Source: an uncultured Kordiimonas sp. (GTDB lineage: Bacteria; Pseudomonadota; Alphaproteobacteria; Sphingomonadales; Kordiimonadaceae). From it: a stretch of 64,000 bases of DNA. Position numbers and translations under genes: made by a program. The notes below the pieces were generated by a model. The model searched no databases. It saw only the letters and a list, made by a program, of their open reading frames with translations, and was not told where the DNA came from. Shown one piece after another: positions 33,829 through 42,322 of the stretch. The stretch covers positions 1,240,001 through 1,304,000 of the forward strand of contig CANNDZ010000001.1 of NCBI GenBank assembly GCA_947503575.1. Reading direction: 5' to 3'. Each line of letters starts with the position of its first letter. Position 1 is the first letter of the stretch.

Positions 33829-35508
33829 TCACTCGTCAGGTATTGGCTCAAACTCGAAAAAGGCGTCAATTTCATCTGTGTCACCCAACATTTCATAACG
33901 AATAAGGCTTACGGGCAGTCGCCCCGCCGCCATGAAGGCATCATGAAAAGCTTTCAGGTCAAATGCAGGCCCATCGCGCAGCCTCATTTCCGCCAGCAGG
34001 TTTTGAATTTGCAGGTTGCCGATGGTGTACCCCAGCCCATAGCCTGGCGGACTGCGCAGGTAAATCTCGGCATCCACTTGGGCGACGCTCTGGTCCAACC
34101 AAGGGGAGCCGTTTTTCATTTGGTCCGCCGCTTGCTGGATGCTCAACTCATTTAGCTGCATGCCAATATCTGCCCAAACTCGTGTGGCGCGGAAAATACC
34201 AAACAGATACATCAGCTCATGAACGCGGGGCTGTGCGTCCAGCACCCCGGCGCGCATCATCGGCTCTTCCAGATAGACGCCCCAGCCTTCTACCCTCACA
34301 CCATCTGAAATATGTGAGCGGATAGGGTGGTGGGACCGCTTCGCAAACCAGCCGTCATACCGGTGGCCTGGAATAACCGCATGTAAATGGTCCGGGTGCG
34401 GGTCTCTGAACTGCACCTTCTCCCAAAAATTCAGACCGTTTGGCCGCTCGATAAAGGGTGCGTTATAACCAAATGTCTCAAAATCCGGTGTGTCTTCTGG
34501 CAGCGTAATGATGCCCGCTGACTTCAACCACTCACGGATGTTTTTGTCGGTTGCCCTCAGGCGCTTCTCATAGTCCTGTGCGTTGCTTGCTGGCTCAAGG
34601 ACAGGAAGCTTCTGGTTGCGCTGTTCTTCCAGCGCGAGGAACGCAACAAGCCGCTTCCATTCCCGGTCCGCGAGCGCGGTCAGCTCTTCCGAAGTCCAGG
34701 GTAGAAGCTTTGCATGGCGCATATACCAGTCAAACCGCGCGCGTCCCACGCCTGCCTGCGCCGTCATGGCTGGTTCGGCGGCATCCAGCCAACCTGCGAA
34801 GTCCTGCACAGCCGCCAACGCCTCTTCCACCACCGGCACCAGTGCGGGCTGCTGCGCCCTTGCGCGCGCCAGCAAGTCCTCATACCAGCCGATAACCCCC
34901 ATGGGCGGCACCGCTCGATAGGGGTGGCCGTGGCCAACCCCGTCTGGCTGGCGCATGTTAAAGCGGGCCAGCATCAGATAGTCCGCGGCGCCTTCTGTAA
35001 GCGTTGATTTCGCAAGCGCAACAATTTCCGGCACAGCCTCCAGTCGCTGGCGGATGCGGTGCAGTCGGTCGCCGGTTGCCGTCATGTCAGAAAAGGACAG
35101 GCGCAGTAGCGGGTCTACATAGGTCCCGGGGTCCCGTGCCCAGGGGCGACTGACCTCAAGGTAAAAACGCTGGGCGGCAAACTGTGCTTTCACCGCCAGA
35201 TAATCAACTTTTTGCGCCACCGGCCATCCCGCGGGATCAAGCGCCCGCAATCGGGTTTCCAGTGCGTCCAGGGCCGCAGACCGTGCCTGCACCTCGTCCG
35301 CGCCGTAGTTCACCACACCATAGGGCGCTTCGGGGTCATCAAACGCGGCGGACCATGCCTTTGATGCCCGGACCGTGCGAAAGTCATCAAAAATTTCAAT
35401 CAGGTCGGCGTAGCCACTTGTTGCCTGAGGGGTTTGGCCAATAGCCGCAGTGGCAAAGACGTTGGCGATAAGCTGAACGCAAAGGTACCCGATAAAAAAG
35501 CGCTTCAT
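33829..35508 (-). CDS. DUF885 family exported protein with altered metal motif
   Basis: The 559-residue protein has a signal peptide (about residues 1-24) and the DUF885 fold, related to M32-like metallopeptidases. The family's H-E-x-x-P-G-H motif appears here as HAVIPGH (about residues 376-382), so the catalytic Glu is replaced by Ala. Downstream EGWGVYLEEPM, which carries another ligand in the family, is kept. PPGYGLGYTIGNLQI and the DGPAFDLKAFHDAFMAAGRLPVSLI end are typical. It may be inactive as a peptidase or act differently. It stands alone, divergent from the binding-protein gene. Confidence 0.85.
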   Translation of the reverse strand: MKRFFIGYLCVQLIANVFATAAIGQTPQATSGYADLIEIFDDFRTVRASKAWSAAFDDPEAPYGVVNYGADEVQARSAALDALETRLRALDPAGWPVAQKVDYLAVKAQFAAQRFYLEVSRPWARDPGTYVDPLLRLSFSDMTATGDRLHRIRQRLEAVPEIVALAKSTLTEGAADYLMLARFNMRQPDGVGHGHPYRAVPPMGVIGWYEDLLARARAQQPALVPVVEEALAAVQDFAGWLDAAEPAMTAQAGVGRARFDWYMRHAKLLPWTSEELTALADREWKRLVAFLALEEQRNQKLPVLEPASNAQDYEKRLRATDKNIREWLKSAGIITLPEDTPDFETFGYNAPFIERPNGLNFWEKVQFRDPHPDHLHAVIPGHRYDGWFAKRSHHPIRSHISDGVRVEGWGVYLEEPMMRAGVLDAQPRVHELMYLFGIFRATRVWADIGMQLNELSIQQAADQMKNGSPWLDQSVAQVDAEIYLRSPPGYGLGYTIGNLQIQNLLAEMRLRDGPAFDLKAFHDAFMAAGRLPVSLIRYEMLGDTDEIDAFFEFEPIPDE

Positions 35509-35721
35509 GGTATGTCCTCTTGAAGGGGGCCTGTTTGAATGGTTTTGGGATGAAAGCCCATGGTAGCTAGCATGGCTGCCGGTGTATAGATTGAAATGTG
35601 GGATGACAGGGCAGGTTTATGGTCACTTCTGTTCTTGCCCTTCTTTGCTGGGTCTGTTTGTATTTTGCCCTACGTCACAATTTCAAGGCGTCACAGTTTC
35701 AAGGGTAGGGAGAGAGTGCCT

Positions 35722-37440
35722 GTGAAATATCTTGCAACAGTTGCTGCAGCGCTGCTGGCGTGTGTGCCTGCAACCGCGAATAATCAAGCCGCGCAAAAAT
35801 GGATAAGCCAGGAATTCAGCCAGTCTACGCTGACACCCGAGCAGCAGATGGCAGAAATGCGATGGTTCGCGAAAGCGGCGGAGCCCTATAAGGGCATGAC
35901 GATCAATGTGGTGTCTGAAACGCTGACAACGCACGAGTATGAAGCCCGCGTGCTCGCCGAGGCCTTTTTTGAAATCACCGGCATTCGGGTAAACCACGAT
36001 TTGATCGGCGAAGGCGATGTGGTTGAAAAACTGCAAACTCAGATGCAGTCTGGCCGCAACATCTACGACGCCTACATCAACGACAGTGACCTGATTGGCA
36101 CGCATTACCGCTACCAGCAGGTGCGCAACCTGTCTGACTGGATGACAGGCGAGGGCGCTGATGTCACCAATCCCGGGCTTGATATTGATGACTTCATCGG
36201 CAAAAGTTTTACCACTGGCCCCGACGGTAAACTGTATCAGTTGCCGGACCAGCAATTCGCCAACCTTTATTGGTTTCGCTACGACTGGTTCACAGACCCA
36301 GCGCTGAAAGCGCAGTTTAAGGAAAAATACGGTTACGATCTGGGTGTGCCAGTAAACTGGTCGGCGTACGAAGATATCGCTGCCTTCTTCACCAAGGATG
36401 TCGGTGAAATTGACGGCGAAAAAGTATACGGCCACATGGATTACGGCAAGAAAGACCCGTCGCTTGGCTGGCGCTTCACCGACGCGTGGCTCTCGATGGC
36501 GGGTGCGGGCGATGTGGGCCTGCCAAACGGTAAGCCGGTGGACGAGTGGGGTATCCGCGTTGATGGCTGTCGCCCGGTGGGCTCAAGCGTCACGCGCGGC
36601 GGGGCTACCAATGGCCCGGCGGCTGTTTATTCTGTTGAAAAATACATCGACTGGCTCAAAAATTATGCGCCCCCCACTGCGGCAGGCATGACGTTTTCTG
36701 AGGCGGGGCCTGTCCCTGCACAAGGGGCAGTAGCGCAGCAAATTTTCTGGTATACGGCCTTTACAGCCGACATGGTCAAACCCGGCATTGCTGTCATGGA
36801 CGGCGAGCGGCCCAAGTGGCGCATGGCCCCCAGCCCGCGCGGTGTGTATTATGACGAGGGCATGAAGCTGGGGTACCAGGACACGGGTGCCTGGACGTTG
36901 ATGAAATCAACCCCCGTGGACCGCGCCAAAGCCGCTTGGCTGTATGCGCAATTTGTGGTCTCGAAAACCGTGTCCTTGCGCAAAAGCCATGTTGGCCTGA
37001 CCTTCATTCGTGAAAGCGATATCTGGGATGAAAGCATGACTGAACGCGCGCCGTCATTGGGTGGCCTTGTGGAATTTTATCGGTCTCAGGCGCGGGTTTT
37101 ATGGACGCCGACAGGTACCAACATCCCGGACTATCCGCGCCTTGCGCAGCTGTGGTGGCAGGACATTGGCGATGCGATTTCGGGCGACAAGACCCCGCAG
37201 GAAGCGATGGATAGTCTGGCTAACCAGCAGGACCGGATTTTGCGGCGGCTCGAGCGGGCGGGCGTGCAGGGCGAATGCGGGCCCAAGCTTAATACACCCC
37301 GCGATGCGGCTTATTGGCTGAACCAGCCGGGCGCCCCAAAGGCAAAGCTTGATAACGAAAAGCCACAGGGCATAACGGTGGATTACGACGAGCTTCTGAA
37401 ATCATGGGCCGCTGTGCCAAGGGCAGGTGCCAGTGAGTAG
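35722..37440 (+). CDS. glpV: Glycerol-type ABC importer, substrate-binding protein (GlpV-like)
   Basis: This 572-residue extracellular solute-binding protein starts at the GTG at 35722 (GGGAGAG site upstream) with a signal peptide ending near VPATA. A family-1 solute-binding domain follows, with NVVSETLTTHEYEARVLAEAF, QMQSGRNIYDAYINDSDLIG, LPDQQFANLYWFRYDWF and the characteristic GATNGPAAVYSVEKYIDWLK. FSEAGPVPAQGAVAQQIFWYT comes next. These match the large binding protein of the GlpSTPQV-type importers. The other subunits are encoded at 23,973-28,313, so the operon is split by about 7.4 kb. Glycerol as ligand is inferred. Confidence 0.82.
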   Translation: MKYLATVAAALLACVPATANNQAAQKWISQEFSQSTLTPEQQMAEMRWFAKAAEPYKGMTINVVSETLTTHEYEARVLAEAFFEITGIRVNHDLIGEGDVVEKLQTQMQSGRNIYDAYINDSDLIGTHYRYQQVRNLSDWMTGEGADVTNPGLDIDDFIGKSFTTGPDGKLYQLPDQQFANLYWFRYDWFTDPALKAQFKEKYGYDLGVPVNWSAYEDIAAFFTKDVGEIDGEKVYGHMDYGKKDPSLGWRFTDAWLSMAGAGDVGLPNGKPVDEWGIRVDGCRPVGSSVTRGGATNGPAAVYSVEKYIDWLKNYAPPTAAGMTFSEAGPVPAQGAVAQQIFWYTAFTADMVKPGIAVMDGERPKWRMAPSPRGVYYDEGMKLGYQDTGAWTLMKSTPVDRAKAAWLYAQFVVSKTVSLRKSHVGLTFIRESDIWDESMTERAPSLGGLVEFYRSQARVLWTPTGTNIPDYPRLAQLWWQDIGDAISGDKTPQEAMDSLANQQDRILRRLERAGVQGECGPKLNTPRDAAYWLNQPGAPKAKLDNEKPQGITVDYDELLKSWAAVPRAGASE

Positions 37441-37484
37441 CACCGTGGTCAAACTTAAGGGGGTGAAACTGGGGGGCAAACGGC

Positions 37485-39689
37485 ATGACGCCTGAACGTG
37501 AAGAGGCTGAGGAACGGTCCCTCATGGGGCGTTTTTTACGTGGCTTTGGCCTGTTTGTAGCGGCAAGCCTGATGGTTGTAGGGTTTTATCTGTATGACCC
37601 CTTGCCAGACAATCCACCTGCGTCTGCGTTGTCGGCAGCAGCATCCCGTTACGATGCCGAAATAATCCGCGACAACTGGGGTGTGCCGCACATTTTTGGT
37701 AAGCGGGACGCTGACGTATCGTTCGGCCTCGCTTACGCTCACGCCGAAGATGATTTTGAGACCATTCAGGAAGTTGTTGCCGCTACGCGCGGTGTGCTGG
37801 CGCGCTATCGCGGCGCGGACGCGGCGCCCACTGATTATGTGGTGTCGTTTCTGAACGTTTGGCCCACCATGGATGCGCAGTATGCAAACGGTGTTCCGGC
37901 AGAGGTGAAAGCCATCGCAGAGGCTTATGCCGCTGGCGTTAACTTGTATGCTGCCGAAAACCCTGACGCAACCTGGGCTGGTCTTGCACCGTTTCGGGCC
38001 GAAGATGTTGTTGCCGGGTTCATATTTAAAACACCGTTTTTTTATGGTTTGGATAAAGTGTTGCAGGGGTTGTTTGAAGGCGATGACCCCCGCGAAGTTG
38101 CCCGCGCCATATCGCTAGCGCCGACCCATAAAAACAACGCTTTTACCTTGGCACCCAAAACCGAGGCTGAGCTGGGTTCTAACGCCATTGCTGTGTCGGC
38201 AGAGCGTGGAGGTGACGGTGTTACCCGTTTGCTGATCAATTCACACCAGCCGCTCTCCGGCCCCGTAGCATGGTATGAGGCGCAACTGTCTTCCGAGCAA
38301 GGCCTTAATATAACAGGCGGTTTGTTCCCGGGAACGCCATTGATTTTGCATGGATTTAACGATCATTTGGGCTGGGCCAACACAGTTAACCACATTGATT
38401 TGTCAGACGTTTATGTGCTGACACGCAACCCTGATAACCCGATGCAATACAAACTGGACGGCGAATGGGTTGATTTTGAAGTGACGGAAGTGACGCTTCC
38501 GGTCAAGCTGTTTGGACCGTTTGTGTACCCGGCCAAACGGCTTCTTCTAAGGTCAAAACATGGCCCGGTTGTTGAGCGGGATGGCGCGGCTTATGCGCTG
38601 CGCTACACAGGGATGGGCGAGGTACGCCAGCTTGAGCAATACTACCGGTTTAATCAGGCGAAAAGTCTGGAAGACTTCATGAATGCGATGGCCATGAACG
38701 CACTACCCAGCATCAACTATGTGTATGCCGATAAAGAGAACAACATCGCCTTCATCCATAACGCACAATACCCGAACCGGGTTGATGGTTGGGACTGGTC
38801 CAAAGACATTCCGGGCGATCGGTCTGATCTTATTTGGCAAGGGTACCGCCCGTTTGCGCAGGTGCCAAAGCTTATCAACCCGCAATCGGGGTTGCTGTTC
38901 AATGCTAACAACACGCCCTATACGGCCACGGATGGTCCGGATAACCTGGCCCCGGCGATGTTCCCGGACTCTATGGGGTTGGCGACCAACCAAACGAACC
39001 GGTCGTTGCGGTTGATGGAATTAACCGACGGTACATCGCTTATCGACCGTGAGCGGTTGCTGGAAATCAAGTTTGATGATGATTATTCGCCGCTGTCGCG
39101 CCCGGCGCGCCTGCGTGACCTCATGGTCGGCATGGATTGGAGCGCCCACGCGGACCTACTGCCTGCTGTTGAGCATATGAAAGACTGGGACCTCTCTACC
39201 GATGTGGACAACCGGCATGCGGCGCTGGTGATTATGGCGCTGCGCAAGCAAAGCCGGAACGGTGCAGATGATGAAAGCCCAGCGGCAATGGCGGCGGCGC
39301 TGCGCTGGGCGGTGGACTATTTAACCACACATCACGGTGGCATCGACGTGCGCTGGGGTGATGTTAGCAGATTGGTGCGCGGTGATCTGAATATGGAAAT
39401 AGACGGCGGTCCAGACGTCTTGCGCGCCATTTATGCCGCGGGTGACTATGAAGGCGGTATTGCGCCAGCCACTCACGGCGACACCTGGATTGGGCTTGTG
39501 GAGTGGGATGCAGAAGGCCGCCAAACGGCTGACGTTATCCATAACTATGGCAGCGCGACGCTGGATGCGACCTCCCCCCATTATGCAGATCAAGCGCCGT
39601 TGTTCGCGACCAAAAAATGGCGTCGGGCGCTGACCACGCGCGAGGCAGTGCTAGCGAACGCTACGCGGGTTTATCATCCTGGTAAGTAG
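37485..39689 (+). CDS. Penicillin acylase family protein (peptidase S45, possible acyl-homoserine lactone acylase)
   Basis: This is a 734-residue precursor with an N-terminal membrane segment (residues 18-38). The alpha-chain start is YDAEIIRDNWGVPHIFGKRDADVSFGLAYAHAEDDF. An autoprocessing site is at Gly-Ser in ELGSNAIAVS; the new N-terminal Ser232 would be the catalytic nucleophile of this Ntn hydrolase. NSHQPLSGP, GFNDHLGWANTVNHID and the C-terminal THGDTWIGLVEWD are family motifs. It would act in the periplasm on N-acyl amides. Substrate (lactone, beta-lactam or acylated amino acid) cannot be told. It follows the binding-protein gene by 44 bases. Confidence 0.9.
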   Translation: MTPEREEAEERSLMGRFLRGFGLFVAASLMVVGFYLYDPLPDNPPASALSAAASRYDAEIIRDNWGVPHIFGKRDADVSFGLAYAHAEDDFETIQEVVAATRGVLARYRGADAAPTDYVVSFLNVWPTMDAQYANGVPAEVKAIAEAYAAGVNLYAAENPDATWAGLAPFRAEDVVAGFIFKTPFFYGLDKVLQGLFEGDDPREVARAISLAPTHKNNAFTLAPKTEAELGSNAIAVSAERGGDGVTRLLINSHQPLSGPVAWYEAQLSSEQGLNITGGLFPGTPLILHGFNDHLGWANTVNHIDLSDVYVLTRNPDNPMQYKLDGEWVDFEVTEVTLPVKLFGPFVYPAKRLLLRSKHGPVVERDGAAYALRYTGMGEVRQLEQYYRFNQAKSLEDFMNAMAMNALPSINYVYADKENNIAFIHNAQYPNRVDGWDWSKDIPGDRSDLIWQGYRPFAQVPKLINPQSGLLFNANNTPYTATDGPDNLAPAMFPDSMGLATNQTNRSLRLMELTDGTSLIDRERLLEIKFDDDYSPLSRPARLRDLMVGMDWSAHADLLPAVEHMKDWDLSTDVDNRHAALVIMALRKQSRNGADDESPAAMAAALRWAVDYLTTHHGGIDVRWGDVSRLVRGDLNMEIDGGPDVLRAIYAAGDYEGGIAPATHGDTWIGLVEWDAEGRQTADVIHNYGSATLDATSPHYADQAPLFATKKWRRALTTREAVLANATRVYHPGK

Positions 39690-39699
39690 GGGGAGGAAG

Positions 39700-40314
39700 A
39701 TGGCAGAAGATGCTTTGATATCCTGTACATGCGGCAAAGTGAGGGGCATTGCCCGTAATCTGTCCTCATCAAGTTCCAACCATGTCGTTTGTAGTTGCAA
39801 GGGCTGTCAATCCTACGCTCACTACCTAGGGCGAACCGACGATATGCTGGATGCAGATGGTGGGTCCAACATCGTCCAACTTAATCCGGCCAGTTTTGAT
39901 ATAACCGATGGCATGGAGCATGTTGCCTGCATGAGTGTAACACCAAAAGGCCCGCTTCGGTGGCACACACGCTGCTGCAATACACCGCTTGGCAACAGTT
40001 TCCGGCGAGGGGGTGTGCCTTTTTTGGGCGTTTTGCCCATATGTCTTGGTCACAAAGGCACTTCGCCAGAGGTGGTTCGCCTTTTCGGGCCGGCGAGGGG
40101 GCACGTTAATCCAACAACACCTATCTCGTTCGGCATGCGATTGAAGAATACTGTTATGTTGCTGCGTCTTCTTGCCAAGCTTATGTGGTGGCGAATTTGG
40201 GGTGGAAAGGCCTGCAAGCCCTTTTTCGACAAGGATACGCTGCGCCCCATCGCAAAGCCCATTAAGCTGAGCGATGAAGGTCGTGCCGCGTTGGAAGCCA
40301 AAGCCGGTTTCTAG
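39700..40314 (+). CDS. DUF6151 family protein (GFA-like cysteine pattern)
   Basis: The 204-residue protein has cysteines spaced as in glutathione-dependent formaldehyde-activating (GFA)-like proteins: ISCTCGKVRG, VCSCKGCQSYAHYLGR and HTRCCNTPLGNS. It may bind zinc. A helical, basic stretch (MLLRLLAKLMWWRIWGGKAC) follows. The pattern fits DUF6151. GGGGGAGGA precedes the ATG, and ten bases separate it from the acylase gene, so co-transcription is likely. Function unknown. Confidence 0.75.
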   Translation: MAEDALISCTCGKVRGIARNLSSSSSNHVVCSCKGCQSYAHYLGRTDDMLDADGGSNIVQLNPASFDITDGMEHVACMSVTPKGPLRWHTRCCNTPLGNSFRRGGVPFLGVLPICLGHKGTSPEVVRLFGPARGHVNPTTPISFGMRLKNTVMLLRLLAKLMWWRIWGGKACKPFFDKDTLRPIAKPIKLSDEGRAALEAKAGF

Positions 40315-41657
40315 TTTTTGCCGATGATGTGCAATTTGGTTTGGCGCCCGTTGATGTAACGAACCGTTGAGCCATCAAAAAAGGCGTCTTCTTCCAGCAT
40401 GATACGCACTTTCTGGCCGCCCCATTCCGGTATGGGAACGGTGGCATTCAACTCGATCGACCAGGCCGTGTTGGCGACCACTGGGTAATCCCCCCGGCCC
40501 GGCACACCGCCTTGGCTGTCCCACATGCCAATAGTCGCCCCCGCGCCGTGCCCATGATAACCGATGGGGTGGGTATAAATGCTGGGCACAATCCCCTCCG
40601 CAATTGCCTGCGCCCGGCTGGCTGCCAAAACAGCATCACCACTAAGGCCGGTTTTGTAATTGCCGGTTAAAATGTCCTGTAACCGGTTACCCGTTGCCAG
40701 CGCAGATTTAATACCCGCAGGCGCGTCGGTTTCCCCGTTTTTCAACACATAGCCATGATGCTGTGTGTCAGTGTTCAGCCGCATGTAGGTGATGCCAAAA
40801 TCTACGTGGATCAGGTCCCCCCGGCGGATCACATTGTCGCTGGACGGGTCAAACAACTCAGTCATTTTTTGACCCTGGTCGTCTAAAGTTTGCCGCTGAA
40901 TAGAGACCGTTGGATGAAACCAGGCGGTTACGCCTTTTTCGCGAATTTTGTCCCGGAACCACCACATTACATCAGCGGTGGTTGTTGTGCCGGGCGTGAT
41001 GACGGCATCAGAAAACCCTTCCTGAATAATGGCGTGCGCCAATTCCATTACGTGAGGGTAAAGGGCCATCTCTTCCAGGATACGACGTTCCAGCCATCCA
41101 ATGGCAAGAGCAGGGTCATAAACGATGCGGGTGCGCAGTGTTTCTGGCAGGGCATCAAGCAATCCGCGATGCTGGCTTTCTGTAATGCCGTCTGCCAGCG
41201 CGAAAACGTCAGACGCATTCAGGGCAATTTTTTTTGGGTTACGTTCTGTGATCAGCTCAGCGATCCGTGCCCACTGATCGGGCTGGTCTTCCGGGTTCCA
41301 GGCGGCTGGAAAAATATCTCCCACGGCGTAGCGGCTGACGGCAAATCGTTCGACTGCTTCCCCCGTATCATGGAAAACCAGTACCGTGCGCCGCCGTGCT
41401 GATAGCCAGGTTGCGGGCAGCATAGTTTTGACCACAGGGTCTTCATTATACTCGCGCGCGATCAACACCCACATATCGATGCTGCGATCCCGCATGACGG
41501 CAGGAATGACCGTATCAAGCCGTTTTTTCAGCCATGCGTCCTGGAATGCAGCGCGGTCCTTCATGGAATAAACATCGGGGTAGGCGCTGGTGTTTTGCGC
41601 CGACACATTAACCGTTAGCGCCAGCATCGTGATAACAAATTTAGAAAGCAGCCTCAT
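40311..41657 (-). CDS. Exported M24-family metallopeptidase (Xaa-Pro aminopeptidase-like)
   Basis: The 448-residue pita-bread-fold protein has a signal peptide (residues 1-20). The metal ligands are in place: Asp in HVDFGITYM and NTDTQHH, His in PIGYHGHGAG, Glu in WSIELNATV and Glu in RIMLEEDAF. This supports an active dinuclear aminopeptidase in the periplasm. A degenerate N-terminal creatinase-like domain is present (DMWVLIAREYNEDPV). The stop codon overlaps the convergent DUF6151 stop by four bases. It fits a peptide-using lifestyle with the other hydrolases nearby. Confidence 0.87.
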   Translation of the reverse strand: MRLLSKFVITMLALTVNVSAQNTSAYPDVYSMKDRAAFQDAWLKKRLDTVIPAVMRDRSIDMWVLIAREYNEDPVVKTMLPATWLSARRRTVLVFHDTGEAVERFAVSRYAVGDIFPAAWNPEDQPDQWARIAELITERNPKKIALNASDVFALADGITESQHRGLLDALPETLRTRIVYDPALAIGWLERRILEEMALYPHVMELAHAIIQEGFSDAVITPGTTTTADVMWWFRDKIREKGVTAWFHPTVSIQRQTLDDQGQKMTELFDPSSDNVIRRGDLIHVDFGITYMRLNTDTQHHGYVLKNGETDAPAGIKSALATGNRLQDILTGNYKTGLSGDAVLAASRAQAIAEGIVPSIYTHPIGYHGHGAGATIGMWDSQGGVPGRGDYPVVANTAWSIELNATVPIPEWGGQKVRIMLEEDAFFDGSTVRYINGRQTKLHIIGKN

Positions 41658-41709
41658 CTGGTCCCCCTGGGTTCTGATTGGCCAAGCCTAAGCCCATTCT
41701 GGCGGGCAT

Positions 41710-42183
41710 TCAATCTTCAAGCCCGGTTTCTTTTACGGACTGCATCGCGACAAAAGTGGACGTATGCGCGACATGAGGCAGGGTTGAAATCTGTTCACCT
41801 AAAACCTGCCGGTAGACATTGATGTCTTTTGTGCGCACTTTCAGTAAATAGTCAAAGGACCCGGCGATCAAATGGCATTGCTCTATTTCCGGTATTGCCA
41901 GAACAGCTTTGTTGAAAGCGTCAAGCGCCCGCTCTGTCGTGGTTTCAAGTTTGACTTCCGTGAAAGCAACATGATTGCGGCCAAGCTTGGCATCATTAAG
42001 AACTGCACGAAAGCCGAGAATGTAGCCATCCGCCTGCAGACGCTTCAGGCGCACCTGGCACGGGCTTTTCGACAAGCCTACCTTATCGGCGAGGTCGGTC
42101 ACCGACATGCGGCCATCAAGGCTTAGTAATCTCAGTATATTGCGATCAATTCGGTCAATTGTATTGTCTTTGATGGTTTCCAT
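41710..42183 (-). CDS. Lrp/AsnC family transcriptional regulator, probable regulator of putA
   Basis: The 157-residue protein has the Lrp helix-turn-helix (DRNILRLLSLDGRMSVTDLADKVGLSKSPCQVRLKRLQADGYI) and the RAM effector domain (CHLIAGSFDYLLKVRTKDINVY). It is divergent from putA, as PutR is in several alphaproteobacteria. There it activates proline use, since PutA lacks its own DNA-binding domain. The gap holds a spaced direct repeat. Proline as effector is inferred. Confidence 0.9.
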   Translation of the reverse strand: METIKDNTIDRIDRNILRLLSLDGRMSVTDLADKVGLSKSPCQVRLKRLQADGYILGFRAVLNDAKLGRNHVAFTEVKLETTTERALDAFNKAVLAIPEIEQCHLIAGSFDYLLKVRTKDINVYRQVLGEQISTLPHVAHTSTFVAMQSVKETGLED

Positions 42184-42192
42184 AACGATTTT

Positions 42193-42223
42193 GACCTTTA
42201 AAAATCCTGAGAATAGACCTTTA
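42193..42223. promoter_or_regulatory. Direct repeat GACCTTTA, candidate Lrp-type binding sites
   Basis: GACCTTTA occurs at 42193-42200 and 42216-42223, 23 bases apart (about two helical turns). This is in the 139-base gap between the Lrp-type gene and putA. Phased repeats suit an octameric Lrp-type protein. Function is inferred. Confidence 0.4.
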
Positions 42224-42322
42224 GTCTTGATTTCTTCGATGTACAGGAAAAAGTCTTGGTAAAGCTACCTTAAATTGACGCTCGGTCCTGTTTGGACATG
42301 GGATGTTAATGGAGGGCGGCAA

